Shown piece after piece: positions 43,567 through 56,400 of a stretch of DNA of 64,000 nucleotides (its first letter is position 1; every line of letters begins with the position of its first letter). The DNA lies in NCBI GenBank assembly GCA_021521415.1, contig JAIQDT010014334.1, positions 62,001 through 126,000 on the forward strand, written 5' to 3'. The stretch is from Bidens hawaiensis (taxonomy: Eukaryota > Streptophyta > Magnoliopsida > Asterales > Asteraceae). The position numbers and the translations under genes are program-made. The notes under the pieces are model-generated. The model worked only from the letters and a program-made list of their open reading frames with translations. It was not told where the DNA came from and searched no databases.

Positions 43567-46500
43567 TCATATTCTACAATTTGCAGCTGCAAAGAATTCA
43601 CAAACAAGCTTGAAGGTCACTTATTGTACTTATATGTAGACAACATTAAACCATACTAAAAAAAAAAGAAAATGTTGACTCACTGCAGTAGATAAACTGA
43701 TTTAGGTCAAGTGTCACCCTGCCCTGCTTACTGGTGTCAAAGGAATTAAATAGGTTCCTGCATGTTATTTTAAAGACCATACACAAATTAGGTATTTGTT
43801 AATGTTGATATTCTTTATGTAATAACAACTTGCGTTACTTTTAAGGGTATGTGATCAACTTACCGAGCTGATTGTACAAAGATGCAAAGGGACATGAAGT
43901 CATCCAGCCGAAATCTTCCCTTTTTTTCTTTGTCAAAGCTCTGTAAATCATTACAACAAAAAAATATATTAATTTGTTATGGCTTTATTATTGTAATAAA
44001 AATAAAGCAAAATCAAGTCATGAGTCGTTACGACCTTTCTTATAATAAAAATTGTCCAAAATAAAGACCTAAAAGACCCTAATTTCTTTTACTGCCTGAT
44101 TGTGAAGTTCTGTGACATGTTTGCACCCTTAAAACACATTTAACTTATTACGTTCAATAATAAACAAATAAACAAAATTGTTAGAAGTTGATTTGCAATA
44201 AAAGCAATATTTTTGCAACAGATGTGCATCCACAACTTATGTAATACATCATAACAGTTACTTGGCTGGTATTAAACTAAGAACATTTAAATTGCTATTA
44301 AAGATAAAGTAAAGTTATATATATTAAAACATTTTATATGTATTTGAGAAATATTCATTCATACCTCGCAGACTGTGTAAAATGCTGGAGAATCCATAGA
44401 GATGTTAATTTTCAGCAAAGCCTGTTTTGGAAAGCACGGAAGCATAGAGTATCAATCTCATAACAATTTAAATGATAAAAAAGGATGCTTATATTATTTG
44501 TTGTGTCAAAAAGATCATTCAAACAAGAGTGCTGGAGCACAAAATAACCTCTAATTTGTTATTTGTTACATATTTCAATTTGGCATGTTACATAAGGAGC
44601 AGTGATCTTACCTCATAGACTTCATCAGGTTCAAGAAACCCACGGCCCCTGTCAAGCAAACACATAATTAGTGTTAATCAGTCGAGACGTTAAGTCTGTA
44701 AACAAATGGTGATATCCTACCACTAATTGCTCATAAAACCCGGAGTTACAGTTCAAATGACTATAGGAATGCATGAGTTCGTGTGAGAAAAGAATATCAA
44801 AGAATTATTATCAACAAAATCATATTATGTAACCATATCTATCATCTATGTTTCAAACCACTAAAGGATGCATGAACGTCGTACCTCTCTAAATCTGAGA
44901 AGGCTTGTTGGACCTGAACAAAAGTCAATGGATTTTAGACAGATGGTTTCAACTTTCCATTAATTCCAAAAAGAATACAATATGCAGAGTGCTTATATAT
45001 GTATATTCGAGTTGAATGTAACAGTGAGTTTTCAATATAATAAAGAATAAAGATTTTTTTTTCCATTATTTTTTGACAACAGTTTTATAATTTTATATGA
45101 ACTTTTACAAGTAAGGTGATTTGTAATGTTACTCACTCTTACTGTAAACTCTTACATATACCATCATAAACACATGATTTAATCCACCTTTAAATTGAAG
45201 ACAAAATCATAGAAAACATCATTTAGGTTTGTCATAGCTTGCAGGTTTCATCCTTAATGTTTAAAAATCACTCTGGGTATCCTTTACGTTTCATTTTTGT
45301 ATCGCTTTTCATCCTCTATGGATAACTCCATTAGTCATGCCATGTGATCAACGTGTGAGGACAAACCAGTATTTTTACCCCATCCCTATATAAAACGTCT
45401 AACAGTGTAATCTAATTTTAAGTCAAGTCATGGAGGATGAGAACATTCAGCTGCTTCAGTAGAGTCTAATACAATTTATCCAATCGGGAAGGCTATCGTG
45501 GAAGCTGCTCGTGTTGCTAAATGTATTTTCCATGTGTTATCCATTCTCTAAAAAATAGCGGGGAACAACTATTAAATTCATACAGACCTATGGGAAAATC
45601 TAATTCAAGTATGAAGGTTTGTAAACTTTCTTGTGAAGTCGTCCTCGCACCATTGTTATTTTGTTATTTCATATTGGGTTTGAATAAAATGCTAGATCAG
45701 GTATGTTAATCGCGTTTCGGATTGTTCGTTTTGGGTTAATCGGTTTTTTTTGGTTGAAATCCCAACCATTAACCGACCGAATTACAATCGGGTATCCGTT
45801 ATTCGCTTATGGGTTGATCAATGTAGCACCTGTTGTAAATTTTATTATCTAACAAACAATAGAATAGAATACCTAAATTTAGTTATATTTGTTTTTAAAA
45901 AGTATTTAAAAAAAATAAACAGCTTTAATTAGGAAACAACTTCTGAGCGAAATTGTTTTATTACTTTATAAAATAAAAATAACATATTTTGTGTATTTTA
46001 ACCGAACTACCGATTGTGATTCAGGTCGATTAATGGTTAAGCTTTCAAACAAAAGAATAATGTACAACCAGGTCACCCCCTAGTCGGTTTGCAGAGGGGA
46101 TGCAAGTGAGAGAGATGAATAGCAGATGACTAATCTATCACATATGAATGAAGGAAAGGGGGTGGGGCGTTTCATACAGGGCTGGGGTAAAAAGACTGGT
46201 TTGCCCTCACATGTTAATCACATATTCACATGTCGTGACTAAACTAAAAAACGAACGGAGATAGCCATAAAGGATGAAAAGCGCAACAAAAATGGAACGT
46301 AAAGAATGGTCAAAATGATTCTTAAACTTTAAGGATGAAACCTGCATGCTGAGGCAAAACCTGAAGGACATTTTCTATGATTTAATCTAAAATGAATGAC
46401 ACTGACACAACAACTTTAACATCAAATAATTATCTAACACTGTCAAACAAATATAGTAGCATTCAAGCTTTGGCGATTGCATTTGGTTCAACAAAACTGT

Positions 46501-47478
46501 ACCCCATTTTAATTTCTCATACCATCACTGACATGTCAGCATTCTGAATCACAATATGCAGCAGGAGTACATAATAGAAAAGTTCTAACCTTCAGAAGAA
46601 ATTTGTTAAGAGCCACAAACTCTGAGGAGCAAAAGAGAGTAAATAAGTCAAAAGGAGTGAAAGATACCAACTTATAGCATAAGCCAATATGATAATAACA
46701 TAAAAACTTTAAGCGCATTACTAAGTTGCACCCAGACTATTTGAATACTTGATGTAAAGATGATTATACTATTATTCAAATGACAAAATCATTTATATTG
46801 TATAACTAGCTGTGAAGATTTGCATCTTACAAGTGCATAATAGTTGTGGCTTCAGATACGTTTATACAAACCGTGCACTTCATATCCCTAACGTGTATTA
46901 ACTTAGTCTTATTCAATTCATTAAAATATGCTAATGACACTAAAATTACCAACATTATTAGCATACTAACGTAAGAACAGAGGACAAATATTTAGTAATA
47001 GTAAGCTGCATAAAACATTAAAGAATGAAGAAGATATAACTTATAAGGTGGTGTACCTTGAAAACTCATGGTTCCATTTCTGTCAAAATCATGCATCCTG
47101 CACAAAATCAGATAATAATTTTAAAATTAAATTCTAGAGTTTGACTTCTTGGATCATATATAGAAATTCGACATGGAATTACTTAATTATAATAAATATA
47201 TAAAGTTTGAAATGAATTGGATCCGTATACTCAAACCTGATCATTTGTTGAACAATTGTGATTGGGAATTGAAGATTACCAACAGCAAGAGCACTCTGAA
47301 CAATATAAAATATATATTCATCATCAAGAAAATGAAAAAGAAAAACAATTATGATATCAAAGGAGCTTAAGAGTGAGTACTCATTAAGAACCTGAAGCTG
47401 AATTGCAGTGATGCTTCCTGTTTGATCCGAGTCAACCCGGTCGAACCACTCTTTCAACACCACCTCCATGTTCGCCAT
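43567..47478 (-). CDS. EF-hand calcium-binding protein (sorcin/penta-EF-like), 170 aa, ten coding exons
   Basis: Coding exons on -: 47478-47392, 47295-47237, 47097-47057, 46621-46590, 44913-44885, 44648-44612, 44421-44365, 43940-43864, 43757-43684, 43586-43567. All have GT-AG boundaries and keep phase, giving 513 nt including TGA. The product starts MANMEVVLKEWFDRVDSDQT and ends YCTANCRI. EF-hand loops: DSDQTGSIT (from about residue 16, position 12 is Gln), the canonical DFDRNGTMSFQE in exon 3-4, DKEKKGRFRLDD in exon 8 and a degenerate DTSKQGRVTLD in exon 9. This resembles plant sorcin/PDCD6-like EF-hand proteins without the Gly/Pro-rich N-terminus, probably a cytosolic calcium sensor; the partner is unknown. 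Several exons are tiny (20-41 nt), so only full assembly shows the gene. Intron 4 (44914-46589) holds a transposon with long inverted repeats. Confidence 0.9.
45203..46384. mobile_element. Long-inverted-repeat (MULE-like or fold-back) element in intron 4 of the EF-hand gene
   Basis: The left arm, 45203 to about 45395, and the right arm, about 46165-46384, are inverted copies over roughly 200 bp. Shared blocks include AAATCATAGAAAA at the tips, TGCAGGTTTCATCCTTAA, CGCTTTTCATCC, GTGAGG-CAAACCAGT and TTTTTACCCCA-CCCT. Long arms and no ORF suggest a non-autonomous Mutator-like or fold-back element. I found no clear 9-bp duplication. Confidence 0.7.
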
Positions 47479-47531
47479 TTTTTTCTCTACTTCCTCCTCT
47501 CCAATGAAAACTTTATATTTTTAAATTCTAA
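47479..47531 (-). promoter_or_regulatory. EF-hand gene 5' flank
   Basis: Only 53 bp separate the ATG from a MITE, so the 5' UTR or promoter probably overlaps the MITE. Confidence 0.4.
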
Positions 47532-47664
47532 GGGTTCGTTCGTGTTAGCTTTTAATTTTGCTTATTTGTTTATTGTTTTTGAAAAGCTTCATTGCTTTAT
47601 TAAACACATTTTGCTTTTCAACAAACAAATAACAAATAAGTTTAAAAGCTCACCAATCACCCCC
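47532..47664. mobile_element. Small hairpin MITE (133 bp, TSD TAA)
   Basis: Inverted arms: left GGGTTCGTTCGTGTTAGCTT and the reverse complement of the right, GGGGGTGATTGGTGAGCTTT; both continue into TTTTAA...TTATTTGTTT and GAAAAGC. Flanked by TAA at 47529-47531 and 47665-47667. The TAA duplication suggests a Tourist-type MITE. Confidence 0.7.
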
Positions 47665-47667
47665 TAA

Positions 47668-48689
47668 ATACTACGGATTATCTCGTAAAACAGGTACTAA
47701 TAATTATTATCTTAGTTTTCTTAATTAAAATTTGTTAGTGGCGTGGCTTATTATCCGTTTGTCTTAGGTTTCGATGTAAAATGAAAATGCAACATTCTTT
47801 ACTAGTAAGGAGTACTCTAGCGATGTCTCTTATATTCAAGCCTCTAACCAAACTGGGAAAAAGGTAGGGCCAACTAAATCAGACCTAGGCTCTAAGCCTT
47901 CAGTTTTATCGGGTCTTCATCTACAACATGGGTTATGTATTACAAGTTCTTTAAAATGAGTTTTTTTATTTTTTTTTGAACTAGGAGCTCACTGATTAGG
48001 CACAAGCTAAGGAATGATGTCTCATGTTCATTATCACGTATATCATTCATACTCCATAATTCATGGATACTCTCTAGTGCTATACACGTTTAAAAAAAAC
48101 CTCAACATTTTACTTAGATTAGGTCCCCGAAATACGTTAAGCCAGTCATTTAGGCATCACACTCTACGAAAACAAAAAGTGACTGCAATGACGGTTTAGT
48201 TACCCAAAACATTTAAACAAGATTCAAGCTTATAATTGGGTTAACATCATCTTAATAAAAACAATAGACTTGTATGTAAACCTATTAAATTTAAGCATGC
48301 ACACGGTTAGGTGTACCAAGATACATAAACATACGACTCTTTCTAAGGTGCTGATTGTTTTCTAAGAGGTAAAATGTTTGCAGTCTGCGGACCACATCTG
48401 CAGGTATCTGTAGCAGAAGAGGTGGACCAAACATCTGCAGTCTGCAAGAAAAAGACTGCTTGTTTTTTAACGTCTGCAGACTGCTAAAATATAAAACAGA
48501 AATTTTTAAATAAGCTAAAATCTAAAAAAAAAGTCATTCAACCTAATAAAAATTCTTAACAAAACCAAAGATTTTACGAATTATTCATAAACAAACCGAA
48601 CCGAACAAACTAATCAAACCTATTAAAATTCTTAACAAGTTGTAAGTCCCGAATCTGGATCACAACAATTATGATATCAAAAATCTAGG
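47668..48689. other. Intergenic; one possible decayed MITE
   Basis: Between about 48345 and 48495 the sequence TCTGCAG/CTGCAGA recurs in both orientations (GCAGTCTGCGG, CATCTGCAGG, TCTGCAGTCTGC, GTCTGCAGACTGC), as in some hAT-type MITEs, but I could not define ends. A 20-base segment at 48644-48663 is identical to E1 5250-5269. No gene is supported. Confidence 0.45.
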
Positions 48690-49017
48690 TGTTGGTGCGG
48701 AATACCAACACTAGATGATTCAAGAACACGAAACAAAAACACGTAACACACGAGAATTGCTTCAAAACACACGTATTATTATACATCGGGTGCTTAAGCA
48801 CTAGGATTACAACCACGTCTAGTAAACACTTAGACGGCAAACATACAAGTGAAGTAACAACCAAGAACCCTATTCAATGCATCCTATATATAGGATACTA
48901 AACATGCAAGCCCAACAATGACCAAAATCCCACCAAGATCCAAAGGGATCTCGGTTTACATACGCAACCCAAACAAACATACAGACTAAGTACAAACCAA
49001 AATAACTAGGCCCAACA
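48690..49017 (-). repeat. E3 3' LTR (328 bp)
   Basis: On - it starts TGTTGGGCCTAG just after a purine-rich tract (ACCAAGGGAAAGAT, + 49018-49031) and ends TATTCCGCACCAACA. It has a TATA-like CCTATATATAGG (48883-48894), and upstream of it, on -, a GATCTCGG motif (48947-48954) that is one base off the E3 octamer. Without a second LTR in the window the edges rest on the TG/CA ends and the polypurine tract. Confidence 0.7.
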
Positions 49018-49160
49018 ATCTTTCCCTTGGTTTGTAGCTTGGTCTTCAATCGTGCTCCATGTAATCAATGTCAGCGTCTTTCAAAGCACCTGCCCAAAAT
49101 TTTCATCTGATAATAGAGGCTGCCATGCTCGTGTATTCTTTTGCAGTCGCTTCAAAAATT

Positions 49161-51596
49161 CTAGTCAGCAATTATCAGAAAAGTACTGAGCGTCTTGATG
49201 TCTTTCTCTCCAAGTTTTAACAAATCTCTTGGATCAACAAATCTGTATTGCCCTTTGCCCTTCTGCAAATGGATAACAACGGTGGCAGTCTCGCTATCGT
49301 ACATCCAGAATCTCATGTTATCCAGAGTACCATCTGGAATAGCTTTAGGCACAGGAATATGAGTGGCCTTCTTTGTAGCATGCCACATAACGTTGACCAT
49401 TATCTTTCTTGTCATTGGATCCACGACCCCCTTTACTTTCTTCAAGAACGATTCAGCGGTTGACATTTTCGGAAAGTCTTGATCAACTTGATTTCTCAGA
49501 AAGTTCCAGAAATCTCTACCACGTATATCATTGGTTGGGTTGTGGAATGGAGAGTTTATCAAATCACTGAGATCCACTTTAGTCCAAGAAACCAAAGTCG
49601 TTCATCTTCTTATTGTAATCAATGGTCCCGGACTTCCTCTTAACCCACCACATGTTCTTTTCAGCATCGAAGCCCCATGATAATACAACTCCCGAACGAT
49701 AACCATATTTATCTGAAAAACCCTTTTGAAAGGTGACAACGAACCTGTCTGGGTGATCGGATGATTCAACATTCTGATTAGAATTTTTCATCACTAGTAG
49801 TTTTTCTGAATTCTATCGGACTTTTCTTTGGTGATTGGTGGTGCAGACATGTACTGCTTCAACGTCTCAGATTCATATATGTTGTCAGCTGGGTGAATAC
49901 CAGAGCTATCACCTGGATTAACTTGAGTAGTTCATGAAACCATATCATTACTGCTCTTAAATTCATCTCCAAACTTTTGAATGAGCTTTTGTTGGAGGTC
50001 TAGATACATAGCAGTCAATCCTCCCATGTTGGACTGAAGCTCTTTAATCTTAGAGTCTTTATCATAATTGTTAGCTTCCGGTTCTTGAATACGTACATCT
50101 TTGATGACTGAATCTTGTTCGAGTTCAAAAACTCAACGTTCTAGCGCGTGTATGTCGACGGGAGCGTCCTCAAGAACAACTCCCTTACCTTTGTTCTGGA
50201 AATAAGTTTCTTGCATGGCAAGAACTTGTGCAATCTTGTCGGAAGTGCCAGAACTTGACTGGACCTGGTTTGCTGGGCCAGATGAACCGGAGGGAGCATT
50301 GGTATGTTAAAAATCAGCCTCAAACTCAAGTTCACGAGCACTATCGTCAAAAATCTGATCTTGATTTTGAAGTTCAACTGTGGATAGATTTGGATCAACA
50401 TGAGTGTCAGGAGCAGTCGACTCTGGCTGATGTGATTCTTGCTGTGGGCTTGTTGTTGTAGACGGTGTGGTTGTTTCTTCTTCATTGACTAGCCTGCCAG
50501 ATCTCGGATCTTTCCTTCTTCATTTACGTGGGATGAGATCAGCGGTTGGCCCTTCAACTAAATCTTTTTCAATATTTTCAGCAACTGTCTGGGGAGGCTT
50601 CAGAGCGGTTGACTGAAGTTTTTCTTTAAACCTTTCAAAATCTTCTAATTGTTGAGCACTCGGAGCAGTCTCCAAGTTGCGGTGTTCCCCTTCCAAATTT
50701 TGTACAATTTGTTCACCTTCATCATCAGAACTTATTTCATGTGTTGCGGCTGGCCTTGGAACTGGTGCCACGTGCTCCTCATCAACTTGAGCTACAACCT
50801 GTACAGTTTCGGTTTCAGAAAACCGACCAAACTTTTCCAGAGCATGAAGTCCCTGATAGACTATCTTGGAGCCTTTCCTGGACAGTTTCATTAACCCAAA
50901 GGAGTTGGGTCCCATTGACTTCATATCTAAAGTATCAACAGATCTGACGAGGTCTGAGTAGTGTGAGTCAAAAATCATCTGTAGAAATCTTGGATACATG
51001 AGAAACATCTCTTTCTTCTTCCCTTTCAGATTGCTCATCATCTAATTGAAAACAAACTTGGAATAGTTGTAATTCCAATCCATGATCAGAGCAACGATAG
51101 CAGACATCTGAGTATGACTTATCTCGTCAGATCTCCCCTTTCTTCCCGACACGCATGTGAAAAAACGTGTGTATCAAAAACCTCCATTATGGGTGAAATA
51201 ACTTCTTGATTGCTGGAGGATAAGTACCATCATAACCCATCCTGGTGAGAATCTCAGAGACAGCTGTAGTAGAGTATTCCGTCGGGTAATCAGGTTGATC
51301 ACCAAACAGAAGCACCTCCCTTATAATAGCCTCTGTGATGACTATTGGCTTCTTCTGAACTTTGGAGTCTATTGACATAACTCCATCTGGCCCTCGTTGA
51401 TTGATTGAGGCATTATTCCAAAAACCAGTGATCATCTTCCTGCATATGACAGGGTTTTCTCGTAATGCGTGAGAAATCCTGCAAGTGTTGAGGCCGGCAA
51501 TCATAGACTTGAACTCCTTGTGGGCCAGTGGTGGATCAAATAAATGTCCAACTATATTATGTGTGTCCACAAATTTAACGAAGCCTGATCAACCAT
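49161..51596 (-). pseudogene. E3 aORF, broken
   Basis: Homologous to the E1 aORF along its length: FVDPRDLLKLGEKDIKTLS matches the E1 segment YDPMHLVNLSQADLKVLN; MFLMYPRFLQMIFD matches FIMYPRFIQMIL; the N-terminal part 51570-51187 (LTRMGYDGTYPPAIKK) matches LRMGYSGPLGD. The ATG at 51596 is two bases after a 3' splice-like site (TTTGGTGCAG, ending 51599). Frame changes occur near 51575, 51180, 50500-50140 and 49580-49800, and a TAG precedes the MM at 51041, within four codons of where E1 has its TAG. An acidic or Gln-rich middle and a coiled-coil-like stretch are retained. No function assigned. Confidence 0.75.
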
Positions 51597-51779
51597 TACT
51601 GCACCAAACGAATCAAGTTAGTAAAGACAAACTTGGCTATAGTGATATTTTAAAGCAAGTTAGTTAAGTTTTTAAGACATGAGGGGCCAATGATGATAAA
51701 AACACATTTGGTGGACTATTAGGGAAAAATAATAATAATATTATAATTGATCTCAGTCCACACTGAGTTTTCTGTCCAC

Positions 51780-51960
51780 ATGAGATTTCGGTCAAACAGA
51801 GGTTTTCGGTCAAAGGTAAGTGTTCTCTGTCAAGATCAACCGAGAACGTGAGTTCTCGGTCAAGTCCACCTTTTTCGGTCAACGAAAGTCAACCGAGAAC
51901 ATGAGTTCTCGGTCAAGGATGGGAGAGATCTCGGTCAATGAAAGTCAACCGAGAACCTCT
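51780..51960 (-). promoter_or_regulatory. E3 aORF leader with GTTCTCGG/CCGAGAAC repeats
   Basis: Five exact octamers in alternating orientation between 51839 and 51957, embedded in longer units TTCTCGGTCAA and GTCAACCGAGAAC, plus weaker TTTCGGTCAA forms. The position corresponds to the octamer-filled leader intron of E1 (3879-4140), but the motif differs. Confidence 0.7.
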
Positions 51961-52099
51961 TAATTGTTTGACAGCTGGAGACAGAAAACCCTTTGGGTTT
52001 CTTCTTGAGACATGTGTTGTCTTCTCCGAGACAGCCGAAAACTCCATTAAACCTGCAACAAATCCAGTGTAATTTCCAACAATTAACCCTAAAAAATTG

Positions 52100-53313
52100 A
52101 TGGGTGGTCCATGGGACAACCTTTAATTGATATAAAGCTGTAATAATCATGTTTTGAATTGGTTTATTTGGTGGAATTAGATGACTATAGTGTGTTCGGT
52201 AAATTGTAGGTACAAAGGAGGTTCCGGAGCTATTATGGTGTGTAACGAAGAAACCAAAGGAACCGACGAGTTGAGAAGACCAAACAAGTGAAGAAATTGA
52301 AGTTTCGTGACTGAAGTCCACCGTAGCCCATGGTCTCAACCGTGGGCCACGGTCCAAGATTGACAAAAATGGCATAGGGCACCGTACCGTGGCAGGTACG
52401 GGCACCATGAGGACCACCGTGACCCACGGTTACACCGTGGGCCACGGTCCAGCATTTCCAGAAGTCCACCGTGACCCACAGTGTAGACTGTGGGTCACGG
52501 TTCATGTCGTAACTGCCGAGTTATTTTGCTTTATTACTCGTTTTTTGGCTAGTCTTTTCATTATCTTTCATTCTAAACTACCTAGGGGCGACTTTTGGAG
52601 AGGAAGAACAATACTTTGGTAATTCTTAGAATTAGTTTGGGTTTGTGATTTGTATGATTACCCTAATTGATGTGATGTTGAATCAAACTATGTGTGGCTA
52701 ATCATCTTTATGTTCTCTCCCGAATTGTAAGGTTTTCAATTGGATTATTTGTTATTCATTTATGTTATTTGTGGGATAATCTTTTGATTTTATGAATATA
52801 TTGTTATGATGATTGTGAGTTTGTATTGTAATTGTTAGTATGATTTGAATTCGTGTTCTTGACTATCCGTTCTTGGTGCCATAGGCAATCGAGATTTAGT
52901 AGAAGAGAATTAGGGTTAATAATACTAAACTGATTTTTGAGTGACAACCTTGCGTTATTGTAATCCAAGTACTTAGTCCTCTTTTATCACAATCAAATGC
53001 GTTTTCACAAAACTATATTCGTGTAGTTCATTCCAAAAATAAGCGTTAACTTGATTATTATTGAAAACCTGAAATCGGGAGAGAGCATTCTTTCTTATAT
53101 TGTTTAAAACTCGTTTATTGTTTTAGCTATTTTCGTTAATCAAAATCAAACACCAAACTATTTAAATTTAATTTTTGCATTTAGTTTAATATAGATAAAT
53201 TTCATAACTACTTAGTAACACAATTCCACAAACTCCATGTGTTCGATATCCGCTTACCGCTAGCTAATAGTTGTAATCGGTTTATTTTTGAGTGAGTCTC
53301 CGACCTCACGTCA
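52100..53313 (+). repeat. 5' LTR of the Athila-like gypsy element (left edge approximate)
   Basis: The right edge is set by the primer-binding site; it ends GACCTCACGTCA. The left edge lies somewhere between 51965 and 52260. At 52330-52501 there are palindromic motifs: ACCGTGGGCCACGGT twice (52339-52353 and 52434-52448) and a 15-bp-arm hairpin at 52468-52501. The 3' part is AT-rich with CTTACCGCTAGCTAATAGTT, as in Athila-group LTRs. Confidence 0.6.
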
Positions 53314-53318
53314 AATTT

Positions 53319-53336
53319 TGGCGCCGTTGCCGGGGA
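53319..53336 (+). other. Athila-type primer-binding site
   Basis: TGGCGCCGTTGCCGGGGA, the primer-binding site characteristic of Athila/Tat gypsy elements (tRNA-Asp type). It lies five bases inside the LTR end at 53313. Confidence 0.92.
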
Positions 53337-53425
53337 GTAGTGCGCAACGTGTGTTAGCTTTAGTAGTTTTTGTGTTATTTTCGGGTTTACGCTGGTTGTG
53401 TTAGTGTGCAGGTACCTACAGGTGT

Positions 53426-56400
53426 ATGCATACTAGAGGCTCTAACAGGTCATCACCGCTAGTAATCGATCCCGGGATTGACAGAACACTTCGAAGAAAC
53501 CGAGTCTTACTTAGGGAGAATAAGCTTCTTGGTTCTCCAACCGCATCAAACAACATGGATTCATCACTTCCCACTTCGGGTCAAACAATCCCGACTACAC
53601 CTCCACCAAATCCACCAACTCCACCAATCACTACTATTGTATCTACAACATCAAGTGAACTCCAACCACAACACATAACTGAACCCATAAATGCCCAATT
53701 CACCTATGCAACATCATCCACAATGCCACCTATTACCAACCTTTTTCCTACATTTGGTGTATCGTCATCTCAACAATATCAACCACCAACCTTTCAACCA
53801 TCACAATCAAGTTACCAATATCAACCCCAACTTTTCATGCAACATTCAAGATCACAAGGTGACGGATACGGATATGGGTTTGATAGTGAATTTGAGGGTA
53901 TTAAGTGGAAGGTCACTATATGGGAGGTGATGGAGGAAAAATGGTAAATCCGGGAACATTTGGTTATGGTCAATGGCAACAACCGCAACAAGTGCAAGAG
54001 CTTAATCGACAACAACCACCGCCGGTTGTTGTCCAACAACCCATTCAACAACCACCGACGGTTGTTCAACAACAAGCTCAACCACCGGTTCAACAACAAC
54101 CACCGGTTGTTGTTAATCAAGTTCAACAACCATTGATTATTCAGCAACTGCAAGGGCAACCTCAAGATCAACAATTCCAACTGCAAATGCCCCAACCACA
54201 ATTTCAACAACAATTCGCGCAGCCAAGGCCTGTTTATAGGCAAATGGGTCAATCACGAGTACCAATGGGGGTACCAAGAAGGCACGCAAGAGAGATGGTT
54301 AGGGTGATTGAAGCCCATTTCCAACCCATAATTACTATAATCCGTCTCCGGTGGTTATCCCTCTCAATAATCAAGGGAGGACATTTGAAGTAAAAACCAA
54401 TTCCCTTCAAAGTCTTCCGAAGTTTAAAGGTCTAGCAACGGAGGAACCTTACTTTCACTTGGAGGCATATGACTCCATTTGCAACACAATTGGGGGTCAA
54501 GGTTTTACATCGGATGATGTGAAGTTGGTTTTATTTCAGTTCTCATTGGAAGACAAGGCAAAGAGATGGTTTTACACTTTGCCTTCCGCGTCTGTTTATA
54601 CTTGGGCCGAAATGCAACAAAGATTATTAGAAGAATTTTACAATGCCCAAAAGACCAATGATGCGAGAAGAAGTTTTAGAACCTTCCAACAACGATCGGG
54701 GGAAATGTTTCATGAAGCATTCGAGAGGTTTAACATGATGATCAAGAATTGTTCTAGTCACGGTATTGCTTTATGGGAGTTGTTGAATGCGTTTCATGAG
54801 GGTTTGAGTATGGAGGATGAACGAGATTTGCGGTCGATCACTAATGGTACATTTGGTACCAATTATGAACAAGACGATTGGGCGTATTTGGAACAAATGG
54901 CGGTTACTTCAAAGAGAAAGGCTCAAACCGGTAGAAGAGCGAGACCGGCGATTGGTAAACCGCAAGTGCAAGCCGTGGAAGAAGGAAATGTACAAACCAC
55001 TAATCAAGTCATCAATGTTTGTAAAAATAATTGGGTCATGCAACAGAGGTATGTACGGTAGGTCAAGCGCCGGTAGAAGAGGTAAATGCACTTCAAGGGG
55101 GAGGTGGTAGAAATTACAACATGAACTCTAACACCTACCACCCCGGGTTAAGAAATTACCCAAATTTTCGATATGGAAATCCGGCCACTCAATCTAACCC
55201 GAATTTTCATGGAAACAAGGCAATTATGTTCCTTGCGAACAATATAATAACCAAGGTAAATATCATGGCGGGAATAATCAAGGATTTCAAGGTCAAGGGG
55301 GTGACGGTCAAAGCGGGTCAACTGGTCAAAGTTCATCGAGTGGTAATGAGGTTATGGACTTGTTGAAGTTGATGCAACAAGACATGCAACGAAGAAATCA
55401 ACTTGATGAGGTTAGAATGCAAAAGGATGAAGTGAGAGATAAGGCCATCCAATCTTTGACTACACAAATGGGTCAACTTGCAACTGAAGTGTCCGAGTTG
55501 AAGAAGAATAAAGGTCAATTGCCAAGCGACACAAAGGTAAATCCTTCTCATAACTCTTCTCGTAATGTTTCTATTAATCACGTTAGTGTTTTAAGAAGTG
55601 GTAAAGAATATAAAAAAGATTTATCACCGGGTGTTGTTGATGGGGAAGTTGAGGATATTACGGGTAACGAAAGTGATGATGAAATAGTAACAACTAAACC
55701 CACTAAGCATGTCACTTTTGATAAAAACCGTTAAAAAATCCGGGTCAAACTTCAAATTTAAACGATGAAAATAAGGAAGTAGAACAAAAGGTGGTTCCAT
55801 TTCCTTCAGCTTTACTTGATCCGGGTAAGAAAAATATTATTTCAAGAAGAGGTCCTCAAAAAGAAGAGACGTGGGAAGTTTTTAAACAAGTAAAGGTAAA
55901 TTTACCTCTATTTGAGGCAATTAAGCAAGTACCCGCATATGCAAAATTTTTGAAAGAATTGTGCACTCAAAAGAGGCAACAAAAAGTGTCTCTACGAGTG
56001 GATTTAACTGAGCGGGTGAGTGCTGTTTTAAAAGGAGATCTTCCTCCTAAGCTTCAAGATCCGGGAACGCCTTTAATTAACATTCAAGTAGGCGATTTTC
56101 AAATGTCTAAGGCGTTACTAGATCTTGGGGCCGGAGTAAGTATACTTCTGGGGGGTTTGTACGACCAATATGATTTTGGTCCTTTAAAACGAGTTGAGAC
56201 AACGGTTGTGTTAGCCGATTTGTCCCATAAACTCCCCCGAGGAATTGTGCGGGATGTGATAGTAAAAGTTGAAGAATTTTACTTTCCGATTGACTTTTGG
56301 TCTTAGACTACTCATCGGTTGATTCGACCCAACAAAAAAATGTTATATTGGGTCGACCGTTTTTAAACACCGCTCATGCTATTATTGACTGTCGATCGGG

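Noticed and set aside
47179..47478. The 99-codon open frame as the EF-hand protein itself
   Set aside because: It reads through intron 1. The conserved protein requires splicing at 47392/47391 and nine further exons.
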